From: Brumimicrobium oceani
GTDB taxonomy: Bacteria; Bacteroidota; Bacteroidia; Flavobacteriales_D; Crocinitomicaceae
Assembly: GCF_003143775.1 (NCBI RefSeq)
Contig: NZ_QFRJ01000003.1
Coordinates: 193,294-257,293 of the forward strand
Length of the DNA: 64,000 nucleotides
Direction: 5' to 3'
The notes under the pieces are model-generated. The model had not been told where the DNA came from and did no database searches. It saw nothing but the letters and a program-made list of their open reading frames with translations. This document shows positions 36,533-47,194 of the stretch, one piece after another. The translations under genes and the position numbers were made by a program. Every line of letters begins with the position of its first letter. Position 1 is the stretch's first letter.

Positions 36533-38932
36533 ATGCAACAGCAAATATTTGATCAACAACCTGAGGAAAACATAAATATTCAGGAAATTATCTGGAAGTA
36601 CTTACAGCACTGGAAGTGGATTTTACTTTTTACATTTGTATTTTGCGGTGTAGCGTACCTCTATTTAAAAGGACAATCGTCCATTTATAAAAGTACTTCA
36701 ACAGTTTTAGTCAAAGATGATAAAAAGGGAAGTTTAGGCGCGGAATTAGACATTTTCTCAGACTTAGGTCTTTCTAAAGGAAACTCTAATTTACATAACG
36801 AAATTGAGGTTTTTAAATCTAGAGACCTCATCATGAAAGTGATTAAGAAGCTACAATTAAACACGCAATTAACTCAACAAAACAATACTTTAAACGCGGA
36901 CACCTATTATTACGGAGATAATTCACCATTAATATTCAAGTTCAAAGACAGTTCGGAGGATTATTATTCTAAATCATTTGCACTAGCATTAACGAAAGTT
37001 ACTGACGATAAATTTGTAGTTCATCAAAAGTATAGTGAAAACCAAAATGAATTCAACGATAAATTAGGCGAATTCAAATACAACCAAGAGTTTGAAACTA
37101 TGGGTGGTAAAGTAAGTGTTTCTAAAACAGAAAGCTTCAACAAAAGCCATATTGGTAATAATTTTACATTTAGTGTTTCTTCACTTTCTAGTGCTACAAA
37201 TAAATGGAAAGGAAATTTCGAAGTTAGTACAGTCAATAAAGATGCTTCAGTCTTGGTATTATCAGCAACTGGATTGATTAAGCAAGCCAACAATGATTTC
37301 ATTAATCAGCTAATTATTGAGCACGAGGAAAATGCAATTTCAGATAAAAATGAAATCACAAAAAACACGAGTGCATTTATTGCTGAGCGAATGAATGTTA
37401 TTCAGGATGAATTATCTGAAGTTGAAGGAATTAATGAGAAATTTAAAACAGACAGAAGGTTAGTTGATGTAGAAAAAAATGCTGAGATGTTTCTTGAGCA
37501 AGAAGGATCAATTGAAAGCGTTATCATAGAAACGAATATTCAGCTCAGTTTAGCTGAGTATATGGTGGAATACCTAAACAAATATGATGATGTTACTACC
37601 TTATTACCTGTAAATTTAGGATTCGAAGATCAAACCATTAATGCTATAACTTCCGAATACAATAAGTTAGTTATGGAGCGCAACAAACTTATTGAAGGCT
37701 CTAGCGAAATGAATCCATTAGCAGTTCAACTAGAAAACCAAATAAACGGACTAAAAAAGAGTGTCAAAAGAAGTCTTCTCAATGCCCAAGAGAGCATGGA
37801 GATGAAATTAAAAGAACTTCAAAAAGAGTCTTCAAAATACAAAAAGAGAATCGCTGACATTCCAGAATTTGAAAGACGTTATAGAGAGATCCAACGTCAA
37901 CAACAAATCAAAGAAACTCTTTATCTTTATCTTTTACAGAAAAGAGAGGAGAACGAAATTGCTATGGCTTCAACGATTGGAAACGTAAAAATCATAGATG
38001 GAGCATACCCGTTGAGCACTCCAGTTGGACCAAAGAAAAATATCATCTTCCTGGCGGCTTTCATTTTGGGTATAGCTATTCCAATTGCATTCATTTATTT
38101 ACGTGATTTACTGGACAATAAAGTAAGATCAGTGGACGAATTAGAGGCTACGGACATTTCAGTGGTAGCTGACATTCCTATGGATAAAACAAAGGAGGTT
38201 TTAGTTACTAAAAAGGGAGAGCGAACGGTAATCTCTGAAGCCTACCGAATGCTAAGAACGAATATGAAGTTTTTACTGGAAAAGAAGGAAGAAGGTCAAG
38301 TCATCTTTTTAAGTTCCACACTTCCAAGTGAAGGAAAAACTTATACCTCCATAAATATAGCCAATTCATTAGCGCTCACAGACAAGAAAGTAGTACTTGT
38401 AGGACTGGATCTTAGAGCACCAAAACTTTCTCAATACCTGAACCACGAAGAAAGTCTATTAGGAGCCTCCAATTACTTGGCGAGTGAAGATATAACTCTG
38501 GATTCGATAATATACCCAGCAAATGACGATATTAATTTCGACTATATATTTTCTGGCGACATTCCTCCTAATCCAAGTGAGTTGCTAACAAGACCAAGAA
38601 TGAATGAGTTGTTTGAAAAGCTAAAAAAACAATATGATTATGTTATAGTGGACACATCACCAATGGCATTAGTTGTGGATACTGTTTCCATACTTGAACA
38701 TTCGGATCTACTTCTGTATGTCGTGAAGGCAAACTTTGCACATAAAAAATCACTTAATATCCCGATTAAACTCCATAGTGATAGCAAAGTAAAAAACATC
38801 GCCTTTATCCTCAACGGAAGCGAAAGGAAGAAAGTTGGCTATGGTTATGGAAACTATGGCTACGGATATGGAGACACCTATGAAGCAGCAAGCGGCAAAA
38901 AAAGTAGGTTTTCATTTTTTAAGAAAAAGTAA
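36533..38932 (+). CDS. wzc: Wzc-like polysaccharide co-polymerase / tyrosine autokinase
   Basis: 799 residues. An N-terminal Wzz domain with a first membrane helix at about 30-48, a long periplasmic coiled coil, a second helix at about 500-522 (IIFLAAFILGIAIPIAFIYL), then a BY-kinase domain with Walker A PSEGKTYTS (about 598-606), Walker A' VVLVGLDLRAPKL and Walker B YDYVIVDTSP. The C-terminal tail has a cluster of six tyrosines (YGYGNYGYGYGDTY), the usual autophosphorylation site that controls chain length and assembly. It makes an operon with wza. Confidence 0.93.
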   Translation: MQQQIFDQQPEENINIQEIIWKYLQHWKWILLFTFVFCGVAYLYLKGQSSIYKSTSTVLVKDDKKGSLGAELDIFSDLGLSKGNSNLHNEIEVFKSRDLIMKVIKKLQLNTQLTQQNNTLNADTYYYGDNSPLIFKFKDSSEDYYSKSFALALTKVTDDKFVVHQKYSENQNEFNDKLGEFKYNQEFETMGGKVSVSKTESFNKSHIGNNFTFSVSSLSSATNKWKGNFEVSTVNKDASVLVLSATGLIKQANNDFINQLIIEHEENAISDKNEITKNTSAFIAERMNVIQDELSEVEGINEKFKTDRRLVDVEKNAEMFLEQEGSIESVIIETNIQLSLAEYMVEYLNKYDDVTTLLPVNLGFEDQTINAITSEYNKLVMERNKLIEGSSEMNPLAVQLENQINGLKKSVKRSLLNAQESMEMKLKELQKESSKYKKRIADIPEFERRYREIQRQQQIKETLYLYLLQKREENEIAMASTIGNVKIIDGAYPLSTPVGPKKNIIFLAAFILGIAIPIAFIYLRDLLDNKVRSVDELEATDISVVADIPMDKTKEVLVTKKGERTVISEAYRMLRTNMKFLLEKKEEGQVIFLSSTLPSEGKTYTSINIANSLALTDKKVVLVGLDLRAPKLSQYLNHEESLLGASNYLASEDITLDSIIYPANDDINFDYIFSGDIPPNPSELLTRPRMNELFEKLKKQYDYVIVDTSPMALVVDTVSILEHSDLLLYVVKANFAHKKSLNIPIKLHSDSKVKNIAFILNGSERKKVGYGYGNYGYGYGDTYEAASGKKSRFSFFKKK

Positions 38933-39055
38933 TGGAAAACAACGACTTTATTTAACACATATTTTTTGGTTTTAAGCCATTATTATCTTTAACTTTGCTA
39001 AAAATAGTTTAAATCAGATTTAACATTAAATAAGAAAAGTAATATTTTAAATTAA

Positions 39056-39086
39056 TTTGATTAACTAGTTATAATTCATACATTTG
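39056..39086 (+). promoter_or_regulatory. Bacteroidota-type promoter of the 39127 gene
   Basis: TTTG at 39056-39059 and TACATTTG at 39079-39086, spacing 19: the best consensus match in the window. The start codon is 40 bases downstream. Confidence 0.75.
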
Positions 39087-39126
39087 TAAAAAACTAACAT
39101 AACAATAAATTAAAATTCACATAGCC

Positions 39127-39798
39127 ATGAAAAAAATCTCACTGATATTATTGATTACTCTTTTAAGTACCTCGGCATTTTCTCAAATGAGATCTGGTCG
39201 TTCAATGGGTAGTCTAAGAATCAACTGGCACAAGACAGGATGGTTCATTGATGGTAACGCTGGAATTCGTCTTTTGGGACAAACTTCTCCTATTGCCGAT
39301 TCTGAACTTGCTTGGTCAGCTAATGGTGGATTAGGGTACTTCTTTAATAAGAAAATTGCAATTAAGGGTAGATTAGATTACAATCAATTTAACGCTGCTT
39401 ACAACGGTAAACTGGATAGATCAGGTCAAGCCGCTGCATCGTTAGAAGCAATGGTTCGATTATTAGAACTTATTTCTCCAAATTATTACAGAAAATTCGA
39501 ATTGAACGTTCACGCAGGTGCTGGTCTAACAGCGCTTTTGAATCCATCTCTGAGGGATCAAGTAGAAGCTAACGGTGGTGAATACAAAGGGAAATTATTT
39601 AACGCAGACAATATGGGACACATTATTGTAGGTATTACACCCCAATATCACATTAACTCAAGAATGTCTATTAATTTAGACATTAGTCAATTTACACAAT
39701 TCAAGCAAAATAATACTTATGACAGTCACAACGGAGTAAAATCCAAAGACGTTACTGGTTTTATTAGTGCATCCGCAGGATTGACAATTAGATTTTAA
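39127..39798 (+). CDS. Outer-membrane beta-barrel protein
   Basis: 223 residues. Signal peptide MKKISLILLITLLSTSAFSQ, then alternating strands (TGWFIDGNAGIRLLG; WSANGGLGYFFNKKIAIKGR; ELNVHAGAGLTALLN; SMNIGHII-like; GFISASAGLTIRF) ending in a terminal aromatic residue, as in eight-stranded OmpA-like barrels. Function is not clear, perhaps structural. Its strong own promoter and terminator make it a single-gene unit. Confidence 0.8.
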   Translation: MKKISLILLITLLSTSAFSQMRSGRSMGSLRINWHKTGWFIDGNAGIRLLGQTSPIADSELAWSANGGLGYFFNKKIAIKGRLDYNQFNAAYNGKLDRSGQAAASLEAMVRLLELISPNYYRKFELNVHAGAGLTALLNPSLRDQVEANGGEYKGKLFNADNMGHIIVGITPQYHINSRMSINLDISQFTQFKQNNTYDSHNGVKSKDVTGFISASAGLTIRF

Positions 39799-39824
39799 TA
39801 GTAGTTAGTTAAAACTCAATATCA

Positions 39825-39857
39825 AAAATCCACTCAATGTAATTGAGTGGATTTTTT
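39825..39857 (+). terminator. Rho-independent terminator after the beta-barrel gene
   Basis: Perfect 14-bp stem AAAATCCACTCAAT (39825-39838) with 39842-39855, loop GTA, T run to 39857. Confidence 0.9.
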
Positions 39858-39859
39858 GT

Positions 39860-40345
39860 TTTATACCCCCATCAAAATTCAGGAGTGGCATTTAGTGCTC
39901 AATTAAAAAAGCTTACGTCAAGCAGTTTTCTCTTCTTTATTTCTAGATCTCTTCGCTAATAATAACAGTAGATGTGCAAAGCCCTGCAAGAAGAGAATAC
40001 ATAAGCAGTCTTATTTTCGTTTCATGGCCTCTATCACTCCAAACGAGCACAAGGAACTAGTAGCTCGCTATTTCTATAAGGAAGAATAAGCTCCATTTAA
40101 ATTTCAAGTTTTAGGATATAATCAATTGGAGTGGAATTCAGTTCGTTCTAAAACATAAAAGTATGCTCGATGAAACAGTAAGAATCTATAAAAAAACATT
40201 AAGGAAAAGTATACATAGACACATTGAACAGCGTTGCAAATAAAGCAATAGAAGTACTACTGCTTTCTTTGTAATAGATACATAAAGCCGGCCATTGAAG
40301 CTTAGAAAAAGCCCCTCGAGAACATTCAGGAAATTCTAAAAAGCG
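39860..40345. other. Gene-free stretch, possibly decayed coding DNA
   Basis: No frame over 60 codons on either strand. Two short Met-started stretches read like protein: at about 40024-40089 (MASITPNEHKELVARYFYKE, then E and stop) and at about 40162-40242 (MLDETVRIYKKTLRKSIHRH, then IEQRCK and stop). They are in different frames, which suggests a degraded gene, but I cannot name a parent family. Confidence 0.35.
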
Positions 40346-41263
40346 TTATATACTATTTTTAGAACCATTTAGCCAATCAACATCTTTCTTTAGCCAATTC
40401 AGTGTTTCTTCCTCTTTAGAACCGCTTTCCGCTTTAAAATCATAAAACCAAGAAGCGTTTTTAGGTAAACTCATCAAGATAGACTCTATCCTTCCTCCTG
40501 TTTTTAGGCCAAATTTCGTTCCTCTGTCATGCACTAAATTAAACTCAACATATCTTCCTCTCCTGAGGTTTCTCCAATCCTCATTCACTTCGGTAAAGCG
40601 CGGATTTCGGTCAGCATTTATCTGATCTGCATAAACTTTTGGAAAAAGCTCTCCTAAGTCAATAGCAAAGTCGAGTAGTTGCTCTTTTGAGACACCCTCT
40701 TTCTCTGTTAACTTATCGTAGAAAATACCACCAACACCTCTCGTTTCCTCACGGTGCGGAATGTAAAAGTACTCATCGGCCCAAGTTTTAAATTTGGGAT
40801 AAAAATCAACATGATACCTATCGCAGGTTTTTTTCAGGTCTTTATGGAAATTTTGAGCTTTTTCAAAATCGATATAATGCGGTGTCATGTCAATCCCTCC
40901 ACCAAACCAATAGACACCCGTATCCATCTCAAAATAGCGTACATTCATGTGCATAATTGGATGAAAAGGATTTCTGGGATGAATCACTATGGAAACACCT
41001 GTAGCCAAAAACGAATTACCATCAAGACCCAATTGCTTTTTCATCACTTCTGAGACTGGTCCGTGTACCGCCGAGAAATTAACGCCGCCCTTTTCAATTA
41101 TTTCACCTTCTGATAGAATTCGAGTTCTTCCACCTCCACCCTCTTCACGGACCCAATTGTCCTCATGAAATTTGGCTTTACCGTCTAGCGTTTCTAATTG
41201 ATTGCAAATGTAATCTTGAACAGATTTTAATCTGTTAATTACCTCTTCTTTGGTTAACGTCAA
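40346..41263 (-). CDS. hemF: Oxygen-dependent coproporphyrinogen III oxidase
   Basis: 305 residues. HemF motifs are plain: EDNWVREEGGGGRTRILSEG, HPIMHMNVRYFE, YWFGGGIDMTPHYI, FYIPHREETRGVGGIFYD and NLVHDRGTKFGLKTGGRIES. It converts coproporphyrinogen III to protoporphyrinogen IX using O2. The start must be non-ATG: upstream of the TTG at 41263 the frame offers no ATG before a stop, and no Met follows within the conserved N-terminus. The first 29 bases overlap the end of the LysM gene, so translation is probably coupled. Confidence 0.93.
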   Translation of the reverse strand: MTLTKEEVINRLKSVQDYICNQLETLDGKAKFHEDNWVREEGGGGRTRILSEGEIIEKGGVNFSAVHGPVSEVMKKQLGLDGNSFLATGVSIVIHPRNPFHPIMHMNVRYFEMDTGVYWFGGGIDMTPHYIDFEKAQNFHKDLKKTCDRYHVDFYPKFKTWADEYFYIPHREETRGVGGIFYDKLTEKEGVSKEQLLDFAIDLGELFPKVYADQINADRNPRFTEVNEDWRNLRRGRYVEFNLVHDRGTKFGLKTGGRIESILMSLPKNASWFYDFKAESGSKEEETLNWLKKDVDWLNGSKNSI

Positions 41264-43169
41264 AATGATTGTTATTTGAAATTATTTCTAAAAACTGAAT
41301 TTCAAAATCTTTTTGTTTTGAAATAAATACACTCGAGTTTTCGCTTCCATGATTCTTCCCTAATGATTCGACACTAAAGTGATCCATTAAACCAATGCTT
41401 CTGTCATATCCCAAAAGCAAAGAGGCCACTTGAGAGAGCACAACATCAAATCCGTGAAATGCATATTTGGATGCATCTGAACCATATCTCAATCTATAAT
41501 CCGCCAAAAATTTCTTGACATCTTTCTTGTCATAGTCTAAATAATTGGAAGCCGCAAAATGAAATTCAAAACGATTTTTATAGTAACTATTTAATGCTGG
41601 TATATCCATCCAACTTTGTAGCCCCACCATATTAATGGCAGCTTTACCGTAAGTTGGACTATAATTTTTAGCAGCATTTAAAGCGTTTACAAATTTCATT
41701 ATTTGCTGCACATCACTTGAAAGACAAACAATAAAATTACTTCCATCAGTGTCTATTTGATTCATTAAGCTTCTACCAGAAGCATCTCCTACTCCAGTCA
41801 CTTTTGCCGACTTTCTTGTTGCAAACGACTGACTTTTTTCAAAAATATCTTTAAAATACTGAACCCGTTCTTTTACTTCCTCATTTTCACCTTCAATAAT
41901 GACTATATTATCCGCTCCGTGTTCTTTGGCCAGGTATTTAGCCATCGCACTAATCATTGTCAATTCCGAGGGAACCATAGAAAGTAGGTAAGGATTATTT
42001 TCCAAAAGCTTAGTTGGTATTTTGGTGACAGCGACAATAGGAACTTTATTGCTCAAACCCCACTTGGCTGCGTGCTCTAATAATTGTGGGTAAAAGGGAC
42101 CAATCACGAGGTCTAAATTACCCTTGTTATTGCTACCTAATTTTTCCTTTAACTTAATTAAATCTCCACCTGTGTCAAAAAACTCTACTTCAGCATTTAA
42201 ACCAAGCTTTTCGAGGGAATCTAGAGCCATCTGAGCGCCCATCAAAAATTCTACAGATAAATTAGTGAGTTGATTTAAAGAAGTACTTTCAGAATAGAGT
42301 CCTGACAAAGCTTTCGGATTATCTTCTAATCTCATGGGCAAAACAATTAAAACCTTGTAATCATCTTTTTTCTTCACAAGAAAGTCTGTTGTCTTTTTTA
42401 TTGTGTCTTGTTCCACCAACTCTCTCACCTCAACTTCTTTAATTCTCTCTTTCTTTAGTTTAATGGTTAAAACTTGGCCCGGTTTAATTGAGCTGCCCTG
42501 TAGATTATTTTGTTCTATTAACTCTTCCACAGGAACCATAAATCGTCTTGAAATTGAATAAAGTGTCTCTCCTTTTTGAACTTCATAATTTACAATGCTG
42601 TCTTGAAAATCAACCTTGTAATCAATAACAGTTACAGAGTCATCTTTAAATGGATTATGTGGTTCAAATCTCTGTTCTGTTTCTTTTTCTGACTTTTCGT
42701 TTTTATCAAGTGGTTTTTCTTCCTCCATCAAAATAGGTTTTCCATCTATTTTAGACAGCAATGGGATTTTCAACTCTTGCTTTATATCTAAACCTTCATC
42801 TGCTCCTGGATTTAACCGAATTATATCTGCCACCGAAACATTATAAGAACGAGAAATTCCATAAAGTGTCTCTTTTCTTTTTACGAAATGAAGCACATAC
42901 TTCTCTTGGGCAGGCTTTTGAGCAACATCCCCATTCGTTGGAATATATAGAATTTGACCTACTTTTAATCCGTCTTTTGCAGTGGGATTAGCTTTAATGA
43001 TAGATTCAATTGTGACTTCATACTTTACATGTAAACCATACAAAGTATTCCCTGCCTCTACTGCATGAACTCTATACAATTTACCGTCTTTGGTTTCTTG
43101 TCTTATTTCTTGAGATAAAACAGAAAAAGCACCTCCAAAAAATACAATTAAAGCTATTAAAATCCTCAT
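41235..43169 (-). CDS. LysM repeats fused to a periplasmic-binding-like domain
   Basis: 644 residues from the ATG at 43169, whose A is shared with the guaA stop (TAATG); an ATG three codons earlier is also open. Signal peptide [20 protein letters not shown], then three LysM domains (GNTLYGLHVKYEVTIESI; KETLYGISRSYNVSVADI; GETLYSISRRFMVPVEEL) that bind peptidoglycan, a charged linker, and a type I periplasmic-binding fold of about 370 residues (KVLIVLPMRLEDNP; LDLVIGPFYPQLLEHA; GFDVVLSQVASLLLGY). It probably sits on the cell wall in the periplasm. The ligand is unknown. Confidence 0.85.
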   Translation of the reverse strand: MRILIALIVFFGGAFSVLSQEIRQETKDGKLYRVHAVEAGNTLYGLHVKYEVTIESIIKANPTAKDGLKVGQILYIPTNGDVAQKPAQEKYVLHFVKRKETLYGISRSYNVSVADIIRLNPGADEGLDIKQELKIPLLSKIDGKPILMEEEKPLDKNEKSEKETEQRFEPHNPFKDDSVTVIDYKVDFQDSIVNYEVQKGETLYSISRRFMVPVEELIEQNNLQGSSIKPGQVLTIKLKKERIKEVEVRELVEQDTIKKTTDFLVKKKDDYKVLIVLPMRLEDNPKALSGLYSESTSLNQLTNLSVEFLMGAQMALDSLEKLGLNAEVEFFDTGGDLIKLKEKLGSNNKGNLDLVIGPFYPQLLEHAAKWGLSNKVPIVAVTKIPTKLLENNPYLLSMVPSELTMISAMAKYLAKEHGADNIVIIEGENEEVKERVQYFKDIFEKSQSFATRKSAKVTGVGDASGRSLMNQIDTDGSNFIVCLSSDVQQIMKFVNALNAAKNYSPTYGKAAINMVGLQSWMDIPALNSYYKNRFEFHFAASNYLDYDKKDVKKFLADYRLRYGSDASKYAFHGFDVVLSQVASLLLGYDRSIGLMDHFSVESLGKNHGSENSSVFISKQKDFEIQFLEIISNNNHFDVNQRRGN

Positions 43170-44701
43170 TATTCCCATTCTATTGTTGCAGGTGGCTTGG
43201 AGCTAATATCGTAAGTTACACGATTAATTCCTTTCACTTGATTAATTATTTTATTCGATATTTTACCTAAAACTTCATAAGGCAAATGACACCAATCTGC
43301 AGTCATTCCATCTGTTGAAGTCACGGCACGCAATGCCACTGCATTTTCGTAAGTTCTTTCATCGCCCATTACACCAACAGTGTTCACAGGTAAGAAAATT
43401 GCACCCGCTTGCCAAACCTCATCGTACAAGCCAGCAGCTTTTAATTCTCCGATAAATACAGCATCTACCTCTTGAAGAATCGCAACCGTTTCTGGAGTTA
43501 CTTCTCCTAAAATTCTAATCCCCAAACCTGGACCAGGGAAAGGGTGTCTTCCCAAAATAGCCGGAGAAATTCCTAAAGACTTCCCTACACGTCTTACCTC
43601 ATCTTTAAATAAAGATTTTAAAGGCTCAACGACTTTTAATTTCATATAATCTGGTAATCCACCAACATTATGGTGAGATTTTATGGTTTGTGAAGGTCCT
43701 CCAGTAACACTTACAGATTCAATTACATCGGGGTAAATTGTACCTTGACCTAGCCATTTTGCGTTTTCTACTAATTTTGATTCTTCATCAAAAACATCTA
43801 CAAACACCTTACCAATTGCTTTTCTTTTTTCTTCTGGATCTGTTAACCCTTTCAAGGCAGAATAAAACTTTTCAGATGCATCAACACCTTTCACGTTAAG
43901 CCCCATTCCCTTGTAGCTTTCTAAAACTTCTGTGTATTCGTTTTTACGTAACAATCCGTTATTCACGAAAATACAGTGTAAGTTCGAACCAATTGCATGA
44001 TGTAATAAAGTTGCCGCTACAGAGGAATCCACTCCTCCAGACAATCCTAAAATCACTCTATCGTCTCCAAGTTGTTCTTTTAAAGCATCAACTGTAGATT
44101 CCACAAAAGCATCAGGCGTCCAATCTTGTTTACACTCTGCAATTCCAACCACAAAATTATAGATCATCGTTCCACCATCCGTTGAATGATAAACTTCTGG
44201 GTGAAATTGAATTCCATAAGTTTTTTCTCCTTGAACCGCGTAGGCAGCATTTTTTACATCTGCTGTACTTGCAATTACATCAAAATCTGATGGTAAAGTC
44301 TTAATAGAATCTGCATGCGACATCCAAACTTGTGACTGTTCTGCAATTCCTGCTAAAAGACTACTTTCGTGATCATGGGAAACAATATTTGCTCTTCCAT
44401 ACTCTCGCGTATCAGAAGCAGCCACTTCTCCACCAAAATTGTGCGCCATATATTGTGCACCAAAGCAAACTCCTAAAAGTGGAACTTTACCTTTAATTTT
44501 TGATAAATCGATTTTCGGCGCTTTCTCGTCTCTTACAGAAAAAGGACTTCCTGAAAGAATTACACCTTTAATATTACTTGTGATTTCTGGGCATTTATCC
44601 CAAGGGTGAATCTCACTATAAACATTCAGCTCTCTTACTCTTCTCGCTATAAGTTGCGTATATTGAGAACCAAAATCCAAAATTAAAATCGTGTCTTGCA
44701 T
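43169..44701 (-). CDS. guaA: GMP synthase (glutamine-hydrolysing)
   Basis: 510 residues. Class I glutamine amidotransferase domain with the nucleophile in [10 protein letters not shown] (C79) and catalytic His-Glu in [10 protein letters not shown], then an ATP pyrophosphatase domain with the P-loop [11 protein letters not shown] and the C-terminal dimerisation domain ending [14 protein letters not shown]. It makes GMP from XMP. It heads an operon with the LysM gene and hemF, each overlapping the next. Confidence 0.97.
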   Translation of the reverse strand: MQDTILILDFGSQYTQLIARRVRELNVYSEIHPWDKCPEITSNIKGVILSGSPFSVRDEKAPKIDLSKIKGKVPLLGVCFGAQYMAHNFGGEVAASDTREYGRANIVSHDHESSLLAGIAEQSQVWMSHADSIKTLPSDFDVIASTADVKNAAYAVQGEKTYGIQFHPEVYHSTDGGTMIYNFVVGIAECKQDWTPDAFVESTVDALKEQLGDDRVILGLSGGVDSSVAATLLHHAIGSNLHCIFVNNGLLRKNEYTEVLESYKGMGLNVKGVDASEKFYSALKGLTDPEEKRKAIGKVFVDVFDEESKLVENAKWLGQGTIYPDVIESVSVTGGPSQTIKSHHNVGGLPDYMKLKVVEPLKSLFKDEVRRVGKSLGISPAILGRHPFPGPGLGIRILGEVTPETVAILQEVDAVFIGELKAAGLYDEVWQAGAIFLPVNTVGVMGDERTYENAVALRAVTSTDGMTADWCHLPYEVLGKISNKIINQVKGINRVTYDISSKPPATIEWE

Positions 44702-45104
44702 GGCGCAAAGATAATAAACCCTTCATTCGACACCTAAGTAATTTTTAATTTTTAACGACTAAAAATCTAAAAGTCGAATGAATAGTGATTATGACTTTAA
44801 AAGCCTATCCAATACTCTACCAATAAATATGTCTTATCAATTAATTAGTCTTTGAAAGAAAACTCCAAATATTCGTCAATAGGACGGACAGGTCGATGTT
44901 ATGCTTACCTCGGCTGGCTCGCATCGGACAAGCTTACTTCGTCAGACTATGCATATCTCAGCGCAACGTTGCACAGGTGTTTTGAATTGCAGGAGTCCAG
45001 AAGTTTACAGTCGGGACTCCTGACAATTAAAAACTTCTCAAGCCTTTTCTATAGAATTTTCTTATCAATAACTTGAAAAAGCCTAGTTTTCTTGCGAACA
45101 CAAC
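44702..45104. other. 403-bp gap with a G+C-richer patch and an inverted repeat
   Basis: About 44880-45022 is visibly richer in G and C than the surroundings. It holds a perfect 9-bp inverted repeat, CAGGAGTCC (44990-44998) and GGACTCCTG (45014-45022), without a T run on either side. The segment CAGTCGGGACT here reappears inverted as AGTCCCGACTG just before repeat copy D (about 22743). The small frame at 44852-45076 has no ATG start and no protein-like features. Origin unknown. Confidence 0.4.
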
Positions 45105-46061
45105 CTATCGGATAATTTGATTGGTTTTCAAGGACTCCACAGTATTCTTCATTATACGTTCTTCTATATTTGAGGTATCCGCTTGAACGAAGCCTTTTCC
45201 TGTAATTTTTTCAAAAAGCTCTATGTATCTTTCTGTAACCAAAGAAATGAAATCTTCTGGAATAATTGGCATTTTCTGACCTTCCAAACCTTGGAAATCA
45301 TTTTCAATTAACCATTGACGGACAAATTCCTTACTTAATTGACGTTGTTGTTCTTTATTCGCTTGTCTTTCTGCGTAACCTTCTGCGTAGAAATAACGTG
45401 AAGAATCTGGTGTATGAATTTCGTCCATCAGCATTACTTTTCCATCTTTCATACCGAATTCATACTTTGTATCCACCAAGATTAAGCCTCTTTCAGCGGC
45501 CATTTCTGTTCCTCTTTGATACAATGCATGAGTATACTTTTCTAGCTGACTGTAAATTTCTTCTGTTGCATAACCTTGCTTCAACAATTCTTCACGTGAA
45601 ATATCTTCATCATGTCCCTCAACTGCTTTTGTAGATGGAGTAATAATTGGAGAAGGAAATTTATCGTTTTCATTCATTCCATCTGGCATTTCAACGCCAC
45701 ATAAAACTCTTTTTCCAGCGCTGTATTCTCTCCAAGCGTGTCCTGTTAAATATCCACGAATCACCATTTCAATACGAATTGGATCACAACGGTAACCCAC
45801 AGCCACATTTGGATCTGGAACATCAATTAACCAGTTGGGTAAAATATCTTCAGTAGCTTTCAAAAAATGAGTTGCCACTTGATTTAAAACTTGACCTTTG
45901 AAAGGAATTCCTGCAGGTAAAATATGATCGAAAGCAGAAATTCTATCTGATGCAATCATCACTAAGTGGTCATCACCAATAAAGTAGACATCTCTTACCT
46001 TCCCTTTATAGACTTCCTTTTGTTCAGGGAAATTGAAATCAGTTTTTGTTAGACTCTTCAT
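45105..46061 (-). CDS. purC: SAICAR synthase
   Basis: 318 residues. Typical opening ([20 protein letters not shown]), [25 protein letters not shown] and [20 protein letters not shown] followed by [10 protein letters not shown]. It ligates aspartate to CAIR in purine synthesis, using ATP. Its length is that of the longer, fungal-like PurC type found in Bacteroidota. The start overlaps the end of phoH by 23 bases, so the two are co-transcribed. Confidence 0.96.
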   Translation of the reverse strand: MKSLTKTDFNFPEQKEVYKGKVRDVYFIGDDHLVMIASDRISAFDHILPAGIPFKGQVLNQVATHFLKATEDILPNWLIDVPDPNVAVGYRCDPIRIEMVIRGYLTGHAWREYSAGKRVLCGVEMPDGMNENDKFPSPIITPSTKAVEGHDEDISREELLKQGYATEEIYSQLEKYTHALYQRGTEMAAERGLILVDTKYEFGMKDGKVMLMDEIHTPDSSRYFYAEGYAERQANKEQQRQLSKEFVRQWLIENDFQGLEGQKMPIIPEDFISLVTERYIELFEKITGKGFVQADTSNIEERIMKNTVESLKTNQIIR

Positions 46062-47004
46062 ATTGCTTTTTTTCTTTATCGAAAGCTTCGATAATTTGTT
46101 TTACTATTCTGTGACGAATAACATCATTTTTATTTAATCGAACCACGCCGATTCCTTCAATTTCGCTTAAAGTATCTAAGGCAAATATTAAACCCGACTT
46201 TTGCTTTGAAGGCAAATCAATTTGCGAAGCATCTCCTGTAATCACGAAGCTAGCGGTCATCCCCATTCGGGTTAAGAACATTTTCATTTGATTGACCGTT
46301 GTATTTTGTGCTTCATCTAAAATCACAAAAGCCTTGTCTAGTGTTCGTCCACGCATAAATGCCAATGGAGCAATTTCTATGACACCAAGTTCCAAATAAT
46401 CAATCAATTTTTCGGCAGGAATCATATCGCGCAAAGCATCGTACAAAGGCATCATGTAAGGGTCTAATTTATCCTTCATGTCTCCAGGTAAAAAACCAAG
46501 ACTTTCACCCGCTTCCACAGCAGGGCGCGTTAAAATAATACGTTTAACTTGCTTGTTTTTTAAGGCTCTCACAGCGCATGCCACGGCGGTATATGTTTTT
46601 CCTGTTCCCGCTGGTCCAACGGCAAAAACCATATCATTTTGGTTAATGGCTTCCACAAGTTTTCTTTGATTGAAAGTTCTTGCTTTTATTTTATTTCCAC
46701 CAACACCGTGAATTATGATTTCTGAACCATCACCCGACAACATTTCAACTGGATCTTCCACCATAACGTTGTCGATATTATTTTCTGTTAGCCCACCATA
46801 CTTGGCAATATGTTGTATCAGTTGATTGACTTTGGCTTCAAAACTTTCTACAACAGCTTCGTCGCCTTCTATTGTAAGCGTGTTTCCTCGAGCCACAATT
46901 TTTAAATCTGAAAAGTACTTTTTAATCAGCTTCAGTTTTGAATTATTAACTCCTAGCAATTCTAAAGGATTAATATCTTCAATTTCAATTTTTCGTTCTA
47001 GCAA
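46039..47004 (-). CDS. phoH: PhoH-like ATPase
   Basis: 321 residues. An N-terminal KH-like region ([20 protein letters not shown]) is followed by the P-loop GPAGTGKTY (130-138), [28 protein letters not shown] and [10 protein letters not shown]. PhoH proteins are ATPases tied to RNA processing or ribosome maturation; the exact role is not settled. The only usable start is TTG at 47004: an in-frame TAA lies four codons upstream and the first internal Met is near residue 81. It forms an operon with purC. Confidence 0.92.
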   Translation of the reverse strand: MLERKIEIEDINPLELLGVNNSKLKLIKKYFSDLKIVARGNTLTIEGDEAVVESFEAKVNQLIQHIAKYGGLTENNIDNVMVEDPVEMLSGDGSEIIIHGVGGNKIKARTFNQRKLVEAINQNDMVFAVGPAGTGKTYTAVACAVRALKNKQVKRIILTRPAVEAGESLGFLPGDMKDKLDPYMMPLYDALRDMIPAEKLIDYLELGVIEIAPLAFMRGRTLDKAFVILDEAQNTTVNQMKMFLTRMGMTASFVITGDASQIDLPSKQKSGLIFALDTLSEIEGIGVVRLNKNDVIRHRIVKQIIEAFDKEKKQYEESNKN

Positions 47005-47028
47005 TATTTTACGGTTTTAATCTGCATC

Positions 47029-47062
47029 CAAAATTAATGAATTTTTAATGTTTTGAAACAAA
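47029..47062 (-). promoter_or_regulatory. Promoter of phoH-purC
   Basis: On the minus strand: TTTG (complement of 47059-47062) and TAATTTTG (complement of 47029-47036), spacing 22. The TTG start codon is about 25 bases further on. Confidence 0.65.
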
Positions 47063-47194
47063 AAAAGACACAGAAAGACAAAAGTTAGTAATTCCAAGAT
47101 TGTTGGTTTAATAAGTTCGTAAAAAGGGCTTCAAAACATCAACTACCCTCTTGACTAAAAGCCAAATATCAGCATGGTATAGATTTGATTTTAA

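Noticed and set aside
44990-45022. Terminator after purC
   Set aside because: A perfect 9-bp stem but no T run on either strand.
44852-45076. 74-codon plus-strand frame
   Set aside because: No ATG start, unusual composition, no recognised features.
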